From Anaeromassilibacillus sp. An200 (GTDB lineage Bacteria; Bacillota; Clostridia; Oscillospirales; Acutalibacteraceae), in contig NZ_NFJU01000003.1 in NCBI RefSeq assembly GCF_002160025.1, positions 1-64,000 on the forward strand: a stretch of 64,000 bases of DNA, in the 5' to 3' direction. Positions 10,193 through 17,672 of the stretch are shown piece by piece (position 1 is the first letter of the stretch; the number at the start of each line of letters is the position of its first letter). A model generated the notes under the pieces. That model worked only from the letters and a program-made list of their open reading frames with translations. It did not search any database and was not told the DNA's origin. The position numbers and the translations under genes are program-made.

Positions 10193-10923
10193 ACGCGCGC
10201 ACTCTCCTTTCCAAGCGGGCAGCGGGGTGATTTCTCGTCGGCCAGCAGGGTGGGAAGAATTTCTTCTCTGGGGCCGGCGGAACGCACATAGCCGTCCGCG
10301 ATTACAATAATATCATCCGCAATGCTCAGGATCCGCTCCTGATGGGAAATGATCAGCAGGGTGCCTGCTTTCTGGCGGCGGACCTCCTCAAAGGTTTCGA
10401 CCAGACGGGCAAAGCTCCACAGGTCGATTCCGGCTTCAGGCTCATCGAAAATGGAGAGTCTGGCGCGGCGTGCCAGCACGGAAGCGATCTCGATGCGCTT
10501 GATCTCTCCGCCGGATAAGCTTGCGTTGAGCTCGCGATCCACATACTCGTTGGCGCACAGGCCGACTTTTCCGAGAAGGTCGCACAGATGGGCGTCATCC
10601 AGCTCCCGGCCGGAGGCAAGTTCGAGCATGTCGCGGACGGTCAGCCCTTTGAAGCGGACCGGCTGCTGGAAAGCATAGGCAATTCCCAGCTTTGCCCGCT
10701 CCGTGATATCCATGTCGGTGATTTCCCGGCCGTCAAAGAACAGATGGCCGGAGGAAGGCTTTTCGATTCCGGCGATCAGCTTGGCCAGCGTGGTTTTTCC
10801 TCCGCCGTTCGGGCCGGTGACTACAATCAGCCTGCCGTCCTGCACGGAGAGATCGATGTCCTTTATGATTCCCGCCCCGTCGGGCAGATCCCAGGCGAGG
10901 TGTTCCAGCTTTAAAAGTTCCAT
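10189..10923 (-). CDS. SufC-type ABC ATPase (SmsC-like)
   Basis: Soluble ABC ATPase that powers SufB-type scaffolds. The 244-residue protein has Walker A GPNGGGKTTLAKL (near residue 38), signature LSGGEIKRIEIASVLAR and Walker B SIFDEPEAGIDLW, followed by the switch histidine in IISHQERIL. First gene of a two-gene operon overlapping the SufB-like gene by 4 nt. A short GC hairpin (GAGGGC/GCCCTC) lies in the 5' leader just before the ribosome site. Confidence 0.9.
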   Translation of the reverse strand: MELLKLEHLAWDLPDGAGIIKDIDLSVQDGRLIVVTGPNGGGKTTLAKLIAGIEKPSSGHLFFDGREITDMDITERAKLGIAYAFQQPVRFKGLTVRDMLELASGRELDDAHLCDLLGKVGLCANEYVDRELNASLSGGEIKRIEIASVLARRARLSIFDEPEAGIDLWSFARLVETFEEVRRQKAGTLLIISHQERILSIADDIIVIADGYVRSAGPREEILPTLLADEKSPRCPLGKESARV

Positions 10924-10964
10924 GTCATTTATCCTTTCCAGAGGGCTGTCTGCCCTCCTTCTTT

Positions 10965-10993
10965 ATGCTAGGGTACTTTTTCCTCCTTGTCAA
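10965..10993 (-). promoter_or_regulatory. SigA-type promoter of the SufC/SufB-like operon
   Basis: Perfect TTGACA (10988-10993) and TAGCAT (10965-10970) with 17-bp spacing on the minus strand. No IscR- or RirA-like palindrome was seen around it. Confidence 0.8.
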
Positions 10994-11119
10994 GAATCCA
11001 GCTATAAATTTCCACATTTTTAGTGGAAAAAATGCAAGCAAAAGAAAGATAAAAACTGGAAAAAAGGTGAAAAGTATAGTATAGTAAGATTCCAGAGAAG
11101 AAGAAAAGGGGGATTCACC

Positions 11120-11908
11120 ATGTTCGGCGCGATTTTGGGTGATATTGCCGGTTCCCGCTTTGAATTCAGCCGGCCGGAAAAGTTCAATTACAAAAAGGAA
11201 CCCTTTTTTACAGACAACTGTTTTTTTACCGATGACACCGTGATGACGGTGGCCACCAAATACGCGGTGCTCAACGGCACCTCATATCGGGGGGCATATC
11301 TTCAGTTTGGACGGAAATATCCTCTTGTGGGATATGGGACCATGTTCAAGCGCTGGCTGGAGGAGGGCGGCTGCGCCGCTTACCGCAGCTATGGAAACGG
11401 CTCCGCAATGCGGGTGAGCTTTATCGGAGAGTATTTCCCGACACTGGAGCGTGTGCGGGAGAATGCGCAGAAAAGCGCTTTGTGTACACACAGCCACCCG
11501 GAAGGGATTAAAGGCGCGGAGGCAACGGCTGTCTGCGTTTATCTGGCGAGGACGGAAAACTCAAAACGGGAGATTAAACGATATATTGAAAAAAATTACG
11601 GCTATGATTTGGGAAAGCCGCTGCTTTTGCAGCGCCCGTTTTCCAAGGTGGATATGAGCTGCCAGGTGTCCGTCCCGCTGGCGATCCGCTGTTTTCTGGA
11701 AAGCCATTCCTGGGAAAGCTGTATGCGCAACGTGTACAGTGTGAAATGTGATACCGATACGGTCGGCTGCATTGCGGGCAGTATCGCGGAGGCCTACTAT
11801 CACGGCACGGGACAGAATGATTTGGAGCTGATCCGCAAATATCTTGCCATTCCGGATTCCTCCGGCCGGTGTGATATGACGCTGTTTAACTGGGCTACGA
11901 TGAATTAA
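11120..11908 (+). CDS. ADP-ribosylglycohydrolase family protein
   Basis: Removes ADP-ribose from proteins or small molecules. The 262-residue protein carries the family's metal and substrate motifs: GDIAGSRFE (residue ~7), FTDDTVM (~35), GNGSAMRVSF (~91), HPEGIKGAEA (~121) and DTDTVGCIAGSI (~212). Length is normal. Good GGGGGATTCACC ribosome site. A TATAGT-type -10 lies upstream without a clear -35. The next gene follows after 13 nt and looks co-transcribed. Confidence 0.88.
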   Translation: MFGAILGDIAGSRFEFSRPEKFNYKKEPFFTDNCFFTDDTVMTVATKYAVLNGTSYRGAYLQFGRKYPLVGYGTMFKRWLEEGGCAAYRSYGNGSAMRVSFIGEYFPTLERVRENAQKSALCTHSHPEGIKGAEATAVCVYLARTENSKREIKRYIEKNYGYDLGKPLLLQRPFSKVDMSCQVSVPLAIRCFLESHSWESCMRNVYSVKCDTDTVGCIAGSIAEAYYHGTGQNDLELIRKYLAIPDSSGRCDMTLFNWATMN

Positions 11909-11921
11909 AGGAGGAACTTTC

Positions 11922-12434
11922 GTGTTTCGTTTGTTTGAAAAAAGTGAAGAGGATGGGTGCTATAATCTCACCTCCTATCAGTCTACGCAGGTACTTGATA
12001 TCCTGCTCGCCAATCAGGTGTACCGGGCTTACAAAAGCATTACCTTTGCCAAGGGGTATCAGGCGCTGATTGATATTCTCGGGCTGGACTGTGTCTGCCC
12101 GATTTTTGCCTGTGTGATGGGCAAGCCCTCCTGCGCGGACGGCCGTGTTTCGAGCAGTGTCCTGCTTACCCTGCGCGTCCCGAAAGAAAAGGTGCGGCTG
12201 ACGGAATTCAGCGACTGGGCGGATCTGCTCTATGTCATGAAAAGCTTAAAGTCGGATTATACCGGAATCGGCGCGCTTCAGGCCCGATCGGATATTGATA
12301 CCCGCCAGCTTCAGCGGTCCATTGAGTCGCTGAAGGTACAAAAGCCGCTGTCTCAATATAAGGTGCCGCAGGCGGTATTGGAGGAGATTCAGCCGGAATG
12401 GCTGGTCAAGTATAAAAAGCTTTCGGTCAAGTAA
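11922..12434 (+). CDS. Uncharacterised protein paired with ADP-ribosylglycohydrolase
   Basis: A 170-residue soluble protein that I do not recognise with certainty. LTSYQSTQVLDILLANQVYRAYKS near the N-terminus, VCPIFACVMG in the middle and LTLRVPKEKVRLTEFSDWADLLYVM near residue 90 recall the layout of DUF3841-type proteins (T-x-Q, then a hydrophobic strand, then 'VP.e.V..sdf..W'), a group I associate only loosely with ADP-ribosyltransferase-like folds. The likeness is pattern-level. Strong AAAGGAGG ribosome site; 13 nt after the glycohydrolase and 12 nt before ispD. Confidence 0.6.
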   Translation: MFRLFEKSEEDGCYNLTSYQSTQVLDILLANQVYRAYKSITFAKGYQALIDILGLDCVCPIFACVMGKPSCADGRVSSSVLLTLRVPKEKVRLTEFSDWADLLYVMKSLKSDYTGIGALQARSDIDTRQLQRSIESLKVQKPLSQYKVPQAVLEEIQPEWLVKYKKLSVK

Positions 12435-12446
12435 AGGGGGAGCTGT

Positions 12447-13142
12447 ATGGAGCGAAGCTGCTGTGCTGTGATTGTGGCGGCGGGGGGATCGACACGCATG
12501 GGATGCCCCAAACAGACTCTTGTTCTCGAAGGAGTTCCCGTCATTGCCTGGACGCTGCGCGCCTTTGAGGAAGCCGGGTCGGTTTCTTCCATCGTGCTGG
12601 TCATCCGGGAGGAGGACAAAGCGGCCATGGAGGATATGGTCGCCCGCTATGGCATCTCCAAGCCTGTTTTCTTTGCGGCAGGAGGCAGGGAGCGCCAGCT
12701 TTCCGTGTATCATGGCCTGCTTGCTGTGCCGTCTGATGCGGAATATGTGGCGGTGCATGACGGCGCGCGGTTTTTGGTGACGCCGGAGGAGATTGATATG
12801 GTGATAAACGCGGCTGGCCCTGAAATGGGGACAGCTCTCGCGGTTTGTGTGAAAGACACCATCAAAGAGGTGGACGCGGAAGGGATTGTGGTTTCCACAC
12901 CGGCACGCGAAACCTTGCGGGCGGTGCAGACGCCCCAGGTGTTCCCGTTTGCCCGTTTTTTGGGGGAAATGGAACAGGCCGTGGCGGAAGAACGATATTA
13001 TACCGACGATTGCCAGCTTTGGGAGCACGCCGGACTGCCGGTGCGCCTGTGTGAAGGCAGTTATGAAAATCTCAAGCTGACAACGCCGGAGGATCGGCTG
13101 ATGGCCGAGGCCATTTTGAGAAAAAGGGGGAAGCGGCTGTGA
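12447..13142 (+). CDS. ispD: 2-C-methyl-D-erythritol 4-phosphate cytidylyltransferase
   Basis: Third step of the MEP isoprenoid pathway: MEP + CTP to CDP-ME. The 231-residue protein has the nucleotidyltransferase signature [16 protein letters not shown] (residues ~8-23), [15 protein letters not shown] with the conserved Asp, [16 protein letters not shown] and DDCQLWE. Start ATG at 12447 follows GGGGGAG. Its stop overlaps the GTG of ispF, so the two are translationally coupled. Confidence 0.95.
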   Translation: MERSCCAVIVAAGGSTRMGCPKQTLVLEGVPVIAWTLRAFEEAGSVSSIVLVIREEDKAAMEDMVARYGISKPVFFAAGGRERQLSVYHGLLAVPSDAEYVAVHDGARFLVTPEEIDMVINAAGPEMGTALAVCVKDTIKEVDAEGIVVSTPARETLRAVQTPQVFPFARFLGEMEQAVAEERYYTDDCQLWEHAGLPVRLCEGSYENLKLTTPEDRLMAEAILRKRGKRL

Positions 13143-13615
13143 GAATTGGGCATGGATACGACGTTCACCGTCTGGTGGAGGGGCGCAAGCTGATTTTGGG
13201 CGGGGTGGAGATTCCATATGAAAAGGGCCTGCTTGGCCATTCAGATGCGGATGTGCTGACTCACGCCGTGATGGACTCCCTTTTGGGAGCCGCGGCGCTG
13301 GGAGATATCGGCAAATGGTTCCCAGACAGCGATTCGGCTTACCAGGGCGCAGACAGCATCGATCTTTTGTGCCGTGTGAGAGAGCTTCTCGCCCGCGAGG
13401 GCTGGCGTGTCGGCAATTTGGATACAACGGTTCTGGCGCAGGCGCCGAAGCTGGCTCCCCATCTTTCTCAGATGCGGGAGCGGCTTGCCGCAGCCTGCGG
13501 CGTGCCGGTTTCGCAGATCAGCGTGAAGGCTACCACGGAGGAAGGGCTTGGCTTCACCGGATCCGGGGAAGGGATAGCCGCCCACGCGGTCTGCCTGCTG
13601 GAACCGGCGGGATAA
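13139..13615 (+). CDS. ispF: 2-C-methyl-D-erythritol 2,4-cyclodiphosphate synthase
   Basis: Fifth step of the MEP pathway. The 158-residue protein begins [11 protein letters not shown] with zinc ligands Asp and His of DVH, then [27 protein letters not shown], and ends with [28 protein letters not shown] start at 13139 inside the ispD stop (GTGA overlap). ispE is not here. Confidence 0.96.
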   Translation: MRIGHGYDVHRLVEGRKLILGGVEIPYEKGLLGHSDADVLTHAVMDSLLGAAALGDIGKWFPDSDSAYQGADSIDLLCRVRELLAREGWRVGNLDTTVLAQAPKLAPHLSQMRERLAAACGVPVSQISVKATTEEGLGFTGSGEGIAAHAVCLLEPAG

Positions 13616-13727
13616 CGGCCGCACTATCCCTACGCCCTTTTCATATTCTGTAAAAGCCTTCCTTTTGCCCGGAACAGAAGCTGTTCGGCAGGGCGGGGGA
13701 GGGCAAATCACGAAAAGGGTGATCGAC

Positions 13728-13949
13728 ATGGGAAAACCTTTGCTTACGGTAAGCTCGATCACACGTGCCATGCGGGCGCGCGATTTGCTGCGCAGGCATG
13801 GGATCGAGGCTTATGTAGAGCGGGTGCCGCATATTCCCGGCGTGGGATGCGGCTACGGCGTGTTTGTCCCCAGCCGTGCGGAGGAGGCGCTTTCCCTGCT
13901 GCGCGGGGCCGGCTTCGCTTTTCCCGGCGGGAAGGACGGCACACGATGA
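13728..13949 (+). CDS. DUF3343-like putative Se/S carrier protein
   Basis: A 73-residue protein: LTVSSITRAMRARDLLRRHG, then VPHIPGVGCGYGVFVPSRAEEALSLLRGAGF. The layout fits DUF3343, small proteins with one conserved cysteine in a (S/G)CG motif that are found beside SelD, YedF/SirA and TIGR01977 cysteine desulfurases and are thought to carry selenium or sulfur. Start at 13728 is preceded by AAAGGGTGATC. ATGA overlap couples it to the desulfurase. Confidence 0.7.
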   Translation: MGKPLLTVSSITRAMRARDLLRRHGIEAYVERVPHIPGVGCGYGVFVPSRAEEALSLLRGAGFAFPGGKDGTR

Positions 13950-15115
13950 TTTATTTGGATAATGCCGCGACGACGTATCCCAAGCCGCCGCAGGTTCAGA
14001 ACGCGGTGGCTTCGGCCATCTACCGTTTTGGGGCGAACCCTGGGCGGGGCGGCCACGCCATGAGTATGGCTACCGCGGAAGAGATTTACCGGACGCGCGC
14101 AGCCGTGTCCGATTTTTTTCATGCGCCGGGTCCTGAGTGTGTGGCATTCACGATGAACTGCACACACGCGCTGAACGCGGTTCTGAAAGGGCTTCTCAAG
14201 CCGGGCGACCACGTGGTGGTCTCCTGCCTGGAGCATAACGCCGTGATGCGGCCCCTGCACAAGCTGGAGGGGCAGGGCGTGACGGTGACGTCTGTGCACG
14301 TGACGCCGGGGGATAATGACGCCACTGTCGATGCGTTCCGCCATGCTTTGCGGGAGGAAACACGGCTGATTGTCTGCACACATGTTTCCAACGTGTGGGG
14401 AATCCGTCTGCCGATCGGCCGCATTACGGCGATGGCCCACCAGTACGGCATTCCCGTGTGTGTGGACGCTGCGCAGTCGGCGGGAATCTTCCCGGTGTTT
14501 CTGGAGGAGGACGGGATCGACTATGTGTGCGCCGCCCCGCACAAGGGCTTGTATGGCCCGATGGGAACGGGGCTTTTGATTACCGCCTGCGGAAGCGGGC
14601 TGGACACCATTCTGGAGGGAGGGACGGGAACAAACTCCCTCTCGCTTTCCCAGCCGGAGGAGATGCCGGAGCGGATGGAGAGCGGTACGGTCAATGTGCC
14701 CGGTATTGCGGGCCTGCGCGCCGGGCTTGCTTTTGTACGGGAGAAGGGGACGGATCGGATCCTGCGCCATGAGCTGGAGGTGACACGTGCCATTTACCGC
14801 GCGCTTCGCCATTTGGACAGTGTGGAGCTTTTTACCGGTGAACCGGACGGGGCTGCATTTGCTCCTGTCTTTTCCTTCCGGGTGCGCGGCTTTCCCAGTG
14901 AGGATACCGCGGCGGCTCTGGCGCAGCAGGGAGTCGCGGTGCGGGCAGGGCTGCATTGCGCCCCGGCTGCCCACTCGTTTATGGGAACGCTGGAAACCGG
15001 TGCGGTGCGGGTCTGCCCGTCCGCGTTTACAAGCGGCCGGGATGTTCAGGGGTTTGTAACGGCACTGCAGCGTGTTTTGAGGAATTCACAGGCCGTTCAT
15101 AAAGAAAAGCTTTGA
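13946..15115 (+). CDS. Class V aminotransferase, cysteine-desulfurase family (TIGR01977 type)
   Basis: PLP enzyme expected to release sulfur or selenium from cysteine/selenocysteine. The 389-residue protein begins MIYLDNAATTYPKPPQVQ; CVDAAQSAG holds the PLP-pyridine Asp; CAAPHKGLYGPMG holds the Schiff-base Lys; RAGLHCAPAAHSFMGT holds the persulfide Cys near residue 336. Start at 13946 overlaps the DUF3343 stop (ATGA). The open frame runs 33 codons upstream within DUF3343 and is not used. No selD or selA lies in the window, so substrate choice is open. Confidence 0.88.
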   Translation: MIYLDNAATTYPKPPQVQNAVASAIYRFGANPGRGGHAMSMATAEEIYRTRAAVSDFFHAPGPECVAFTMNCTHALNAVLKGLLKPGDHVVVSCLEHNAVMRPLHKLEGQGVTVTSVHVTPGDNDATVDAFRHALREETRLIVCTHVSNVWGIRLPIGRITAMAHQYGIPVCVDAAQSAGIFPVFLEEDGIDYVCAAPHKGLYGPMGTGLLITACGSGLDTILEGGTGTNSLSLSQPEEMPERMESGTVNVPGIAGLRAGLAFVREKGTDRILRHELEVTRAIYRALRHLDSVELFTGEPDGAAFAPVFSFRVRGFPSEDTAAALAQQGVAVRAGLHCAPAAHSFMGTLETGAVRVCPSAFTSGRDVQGFVTALQRVLRNSQAVHKEKL

Positions 15116-15139
15116 ATCCGTTCCGGGATATGGTAAAAT
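15112..15139 (+). promoter_or_regulatory. Promoter of cdaA-cdaR
   Basis: TTGAAT (15112-15117), 16 bp, TAAAAT (15134-15139). The -35 overlaps the stop of the desulfurase gene. A CGTTCCGC/GCGGAACG hairpin lies in the roughly 150-nt leader. Confidence 0.7.
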
Positions 15140-15295
15140 AAGTCTGTGATATGGGCGTTCCCGTCCGGGAGACGTTCCGCCGGTGCGGAACGCCGTGTGG
15201 GGGACGCCCTGCGCAGATGCGGCAGAAAATGCTGCGGCTGTCCGCTCTTGGGCGCGGCAGCGGGATTGAGTAAGCAACGGGAAGGATGAGAGCAC

Positions 15296-16201
15296 ATGGA
15301 GCTGTTGGCGGAATTCTGGGCGCAGTGCACCGGGTTCCTCTCCAATTTGTGGAGTCAGTTTGTCAGCCTCGTCTCCTCTTTTACAATCTCTTCCATGCTG
15401 GACGTTTTGTTGATCTCCTTCATCATTTTCAGCTTTATCAAGCTGGTGCGGGAGACACGTGCCGAACAGCTTGTCAAGGGTATTTTTCTTTTGCTGGGCG
15501 TGTGGCTGGTGGCCAATGTGCTCCAGCTTCGCATGATGCAGAGCATTCTGAATTACTTTTTCAATTTCAGCGTGATCGCGCTGCTGATCGTCTTTCAGCC
15601 GGAGGTGCGCCGGGCCTTGGAGCAGATGGGGCGCAGCAATCTGGGACGGAATCTGGGACTGCTCAGCTCAAAGGAAGAGGAGGCTCTGGAGGCCCAGAAG
15701 CGCAAATGCATTGTCGCGGTGTCTGACGCCGCGGCCAGCCTTCAGAAATCGCGCACGGGAGCTTTGATGGTTTTTGAACGCCAAACCAAGCTGGGAGATA
15801 TCATCGATACCGGCACAGTGGTGGATGCGATTCCATCGCCGCCGATTATCGGCAATATTTTCTTCAACAAAGCGCCGCTGCATGATGGAGCGATGGTTCT
15901 GCGCGACGGCATGGTATACGCCGCCGGGTGCATTCTGCCGCTGACAAAAAGCGATAATGTGAGTATCGATCTGGGGACACGCCATCGCGCCGCCATCGGT
16001 ATGAGTGAAAATTCGGATGCCGTTGTGGTGGTGGTTTCCGAGGAAACAGGCCAGATTTCGATTGCCTGCAACGGTGTGCTGACGCGCAATTACACAAGGG
16101 ATACCCTGAAAGCTGCGCTGGAAGGCTTCCTGCTCAAGGAAGAGCCGGAGCATCCCCAGCGCCGGATCCCTTCGCTCAGAAGGGGGAAAAAGCATGAGTG
16201 A
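15296..16201 (+). CDS. cdaA: Diadenylate cyclase CdaA
   Basis: Makes c-di-AMP from two ATP at the membrane. The 301-residue protein has three N-terminal membrane helices (about residues 25-95) and a DAC domain with the active-site motifs DGAMVLRDG (~195) and RHRAAIG (~223). Start at 15296 has GGAAGG 11 nt upstream. Overlaps cdaR by 8 nt. glmM, the usual third gene of the operon, does not follow; recJ does. Confidence 0.95.
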   Translation: MELLAEFWAQCTGFLSNLWSQFVSLVSSFTISSMLDVLLISFIIFSFIKLVRETRAEQLVKGIFLLLGVWLVANVLQLRMMQSILNYFFNFSVIALLIVFQPEVRRALEQMGRSNLGRNLGLLSSKEEEALEAQKRKCIVAVSDAAASLQKSRTGALMVFERQTKLGDIIDTGTVVDAIPSPPIIGNIFFNKAPLHDGAMVLRDGMVYAAGCILPLTKSDNVSIDLGTRHRAAIGMSENSDAVVVVVSEETGQISIACNGVLTRNYTRDTLKAALEGFLLKEEPEHPQRRIPSLRRGKKHE

Positions 16202-17486
16202 CAAGAAAAAGGCTCCGGAAAAGAAACGCTTTTCCATTGGTGCTCTCTTTTACAACAACAAGTTTGTCGCTGTGTTTTCGCTTCTGTCGGCGCTGGTTCT
16301 CTGGTTTTCCATGGCTTTTACAAACACGGAAGAGTTTCCCGTACCGATTTACGATGTTCCGGTGACGATTAAAATTCCGGAGGCGGCGCAGGCGGACGGC
16401 CTGAAATGCTTCAGTCCCCAGACGCTCAAGGTAACGGTCTATATCAAGGGAAACAGCCTCTCGGTCCATAATGTCACAGCCGATGATATCGGGCTGGAAA
16501 CGCAGATCACAGAGACGGTGTCGGGAGCGAAAACATATCTGGCGACGATTGCTTCCTCCAAAAAGGGATATGTGACAGACTATGAGATTGATCGCATTGA
16601 GCCGTCCATTGTACAGCTGACTTTGGATTATTCCGAGGAAAAATCCTTTGTGATCGGGACGGGTGGAGTGAGTGCTTCTGCTGCGGAGGGACACTTTGTC
16701 GGAAGTGTGGCTGCCACTCCGGAGTCTGTGACGATCTCCGGGCCGAAATCGGTGGTGGACAGCATATCGGCGGTGACGGTCGGAGAAAAGGATCTGGGAG
16801 AGCTGGATCAGACGGCGCGCTTCACAGCGGATTTGATTTTACTTGATGCAAACGGCAATACACTGAGCAAAGATAAATACGACCAGCTTTCACTGAGCGC
16901 TCATTCCGCGGACATTACGGTTCCGGTGCTGGTGCGAAGGACCGTGCCGTTTACCGCAAACTTTACCAACGCGCCATCCGGTCTGAAATTGGATTCCTCG
17001 TTTGTAACGCTCTCTCCAAGTACGGTGGAGCTGGCAGGAACAGCGGAGGACTTTGAATCGTACAAGAGCATTCAGTTGGATCCGATTGATTTTTCACAAA
17101 TCAGCCCCAGCACGAATGTGTTTGATATCCCGGTATCGCTGCCCTCATCCTTCCGAAATCTCCAGCAGATCAATCAGGTAACGGTTCGCCTGAATCTGTC
17201 CGGATACACCACAAAAACCATCACAGCCCGTAATTTCAAGGTGAATAACCTTGGGCACGAGTATGAAGCCAGTGTGACGACTTCCTCGCTGGATATTGTG
17301 GTGGTAGGGCCGGAGGAGGAGCTGGCAAACCTGACGGAGAGCAATCTGGTGGTTCAGGTTGACATGTCGCAGAACAACGGCTTTACCGGCCATACGGAAA
17401 TGCCGGCGACTGTCAGTATTTCCGGCAGCTCAAAGCGCTGGGCGTATGGCAGCTATAAAGTGAATCTTTCCGTGAAAGAGCGGTAA
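16194..17486 (+). CDS. cdaR: CdaR, YbbR-domain regulator of CdaA
   Basis: Membrane-anchored extracytoplasmic protein that modulates CdaA. The 430-residue protein has a basic N-terminus (MSDKKKAPEKKRFS), one membrane helix (~residues 22-42, FVAVFSLLSALVLWFSMAF) followed by NTEEFPVPIYDVPV, and repeated YbbR modules (for example at ~45-140, ~145-235, ~240-330 and ~335-425). Its ATG lies inside cdaA, so the two are coupled. Confidence 0.92.
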   Translation: MSDKKKAPEKKRFSIGALFYNNKFVAVFSLLSALVLWFSMAFTNTEEFPVPIYDVPVTIKIPEAAQADGLKCFSPQTLKVTVYIKGNSLSVHNVTADDIGLETQITETVSGAKTYLATIASSKKGYVTDYEIDRIEPSIVQLTLDYSEEKSFVIGTGGVSASAAEGHFVGSVAATPESVTISGPKSVVDSISAVTVGEKDLGELDQTARFTADLILLDANGNTLSKDKYDQLSLSAHSADITVPVLVRRTVPFTANFTNAPSGLKLDSSFVTLSPSTVELAGTAEDFESYKSIQLDPIDFSQISPSTNVFDIPVSLPSSFRNLQQINQVTVRLNLSGYTTKTITARNFKVNNLGHEYEASVTTSSLDIVVVGPEEELANLTESNLVVQVDMSQNNGFTGHTEMPATVSISGSSKRWAYGSYKVNLSVKER

Positions 17487-17497
17487 AAACAATGGCT

Positions 17498-17533
17498 GGA
17501 CGCGGCCGGGCAAGGAAAAGCCCGGCCGCGTCC
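17498..17533 (+). terminator. Strong hairpin after cdaR without T-tract
   Basis: Perfect 14-bp GC stem (17498-17511 with 17520-17533, 8-nt loop) 12 nt past the cdaR stop. No U-run follows, so termination may be incomplete and allow some read-through into recJ, or need a factor. Confidence 0.5.
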
Positions 17534-17554
17534 GGCGTTATGGAGAAAAAAATC

Positions 17555-17583
17555 TTGAATAAGCTAGGGCGCAATGGTACAAT
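17555..17583 (+). promoter_or_regulatory. SigA-type promoter of the recJ-rel operon
   Basis: TTGAAT (17555-17560), 17 bp, TACAAT (17578-17583), placed after the cdaR hairpin. Confidence 0.82.
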
Positions 17584-17672
17584 AAATAATTATGAACTGT
17601 CAAAAATCGCCCAAAAGAGAAGGTTTCTGAGTGGGATGGGCGAAACAGGTGCAGGAAAGAGGAGCGGCAGGC

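Noticed and set aside
15140-15295. c-di-AMP (ydaO) riboswitch before cdaA
   Set aside because: The leader has a simple hairpin but lacks the conserved ydaO sequence blocks I would expect, and such riboswitches act on transporters or hydrolases rather than the cyclase.
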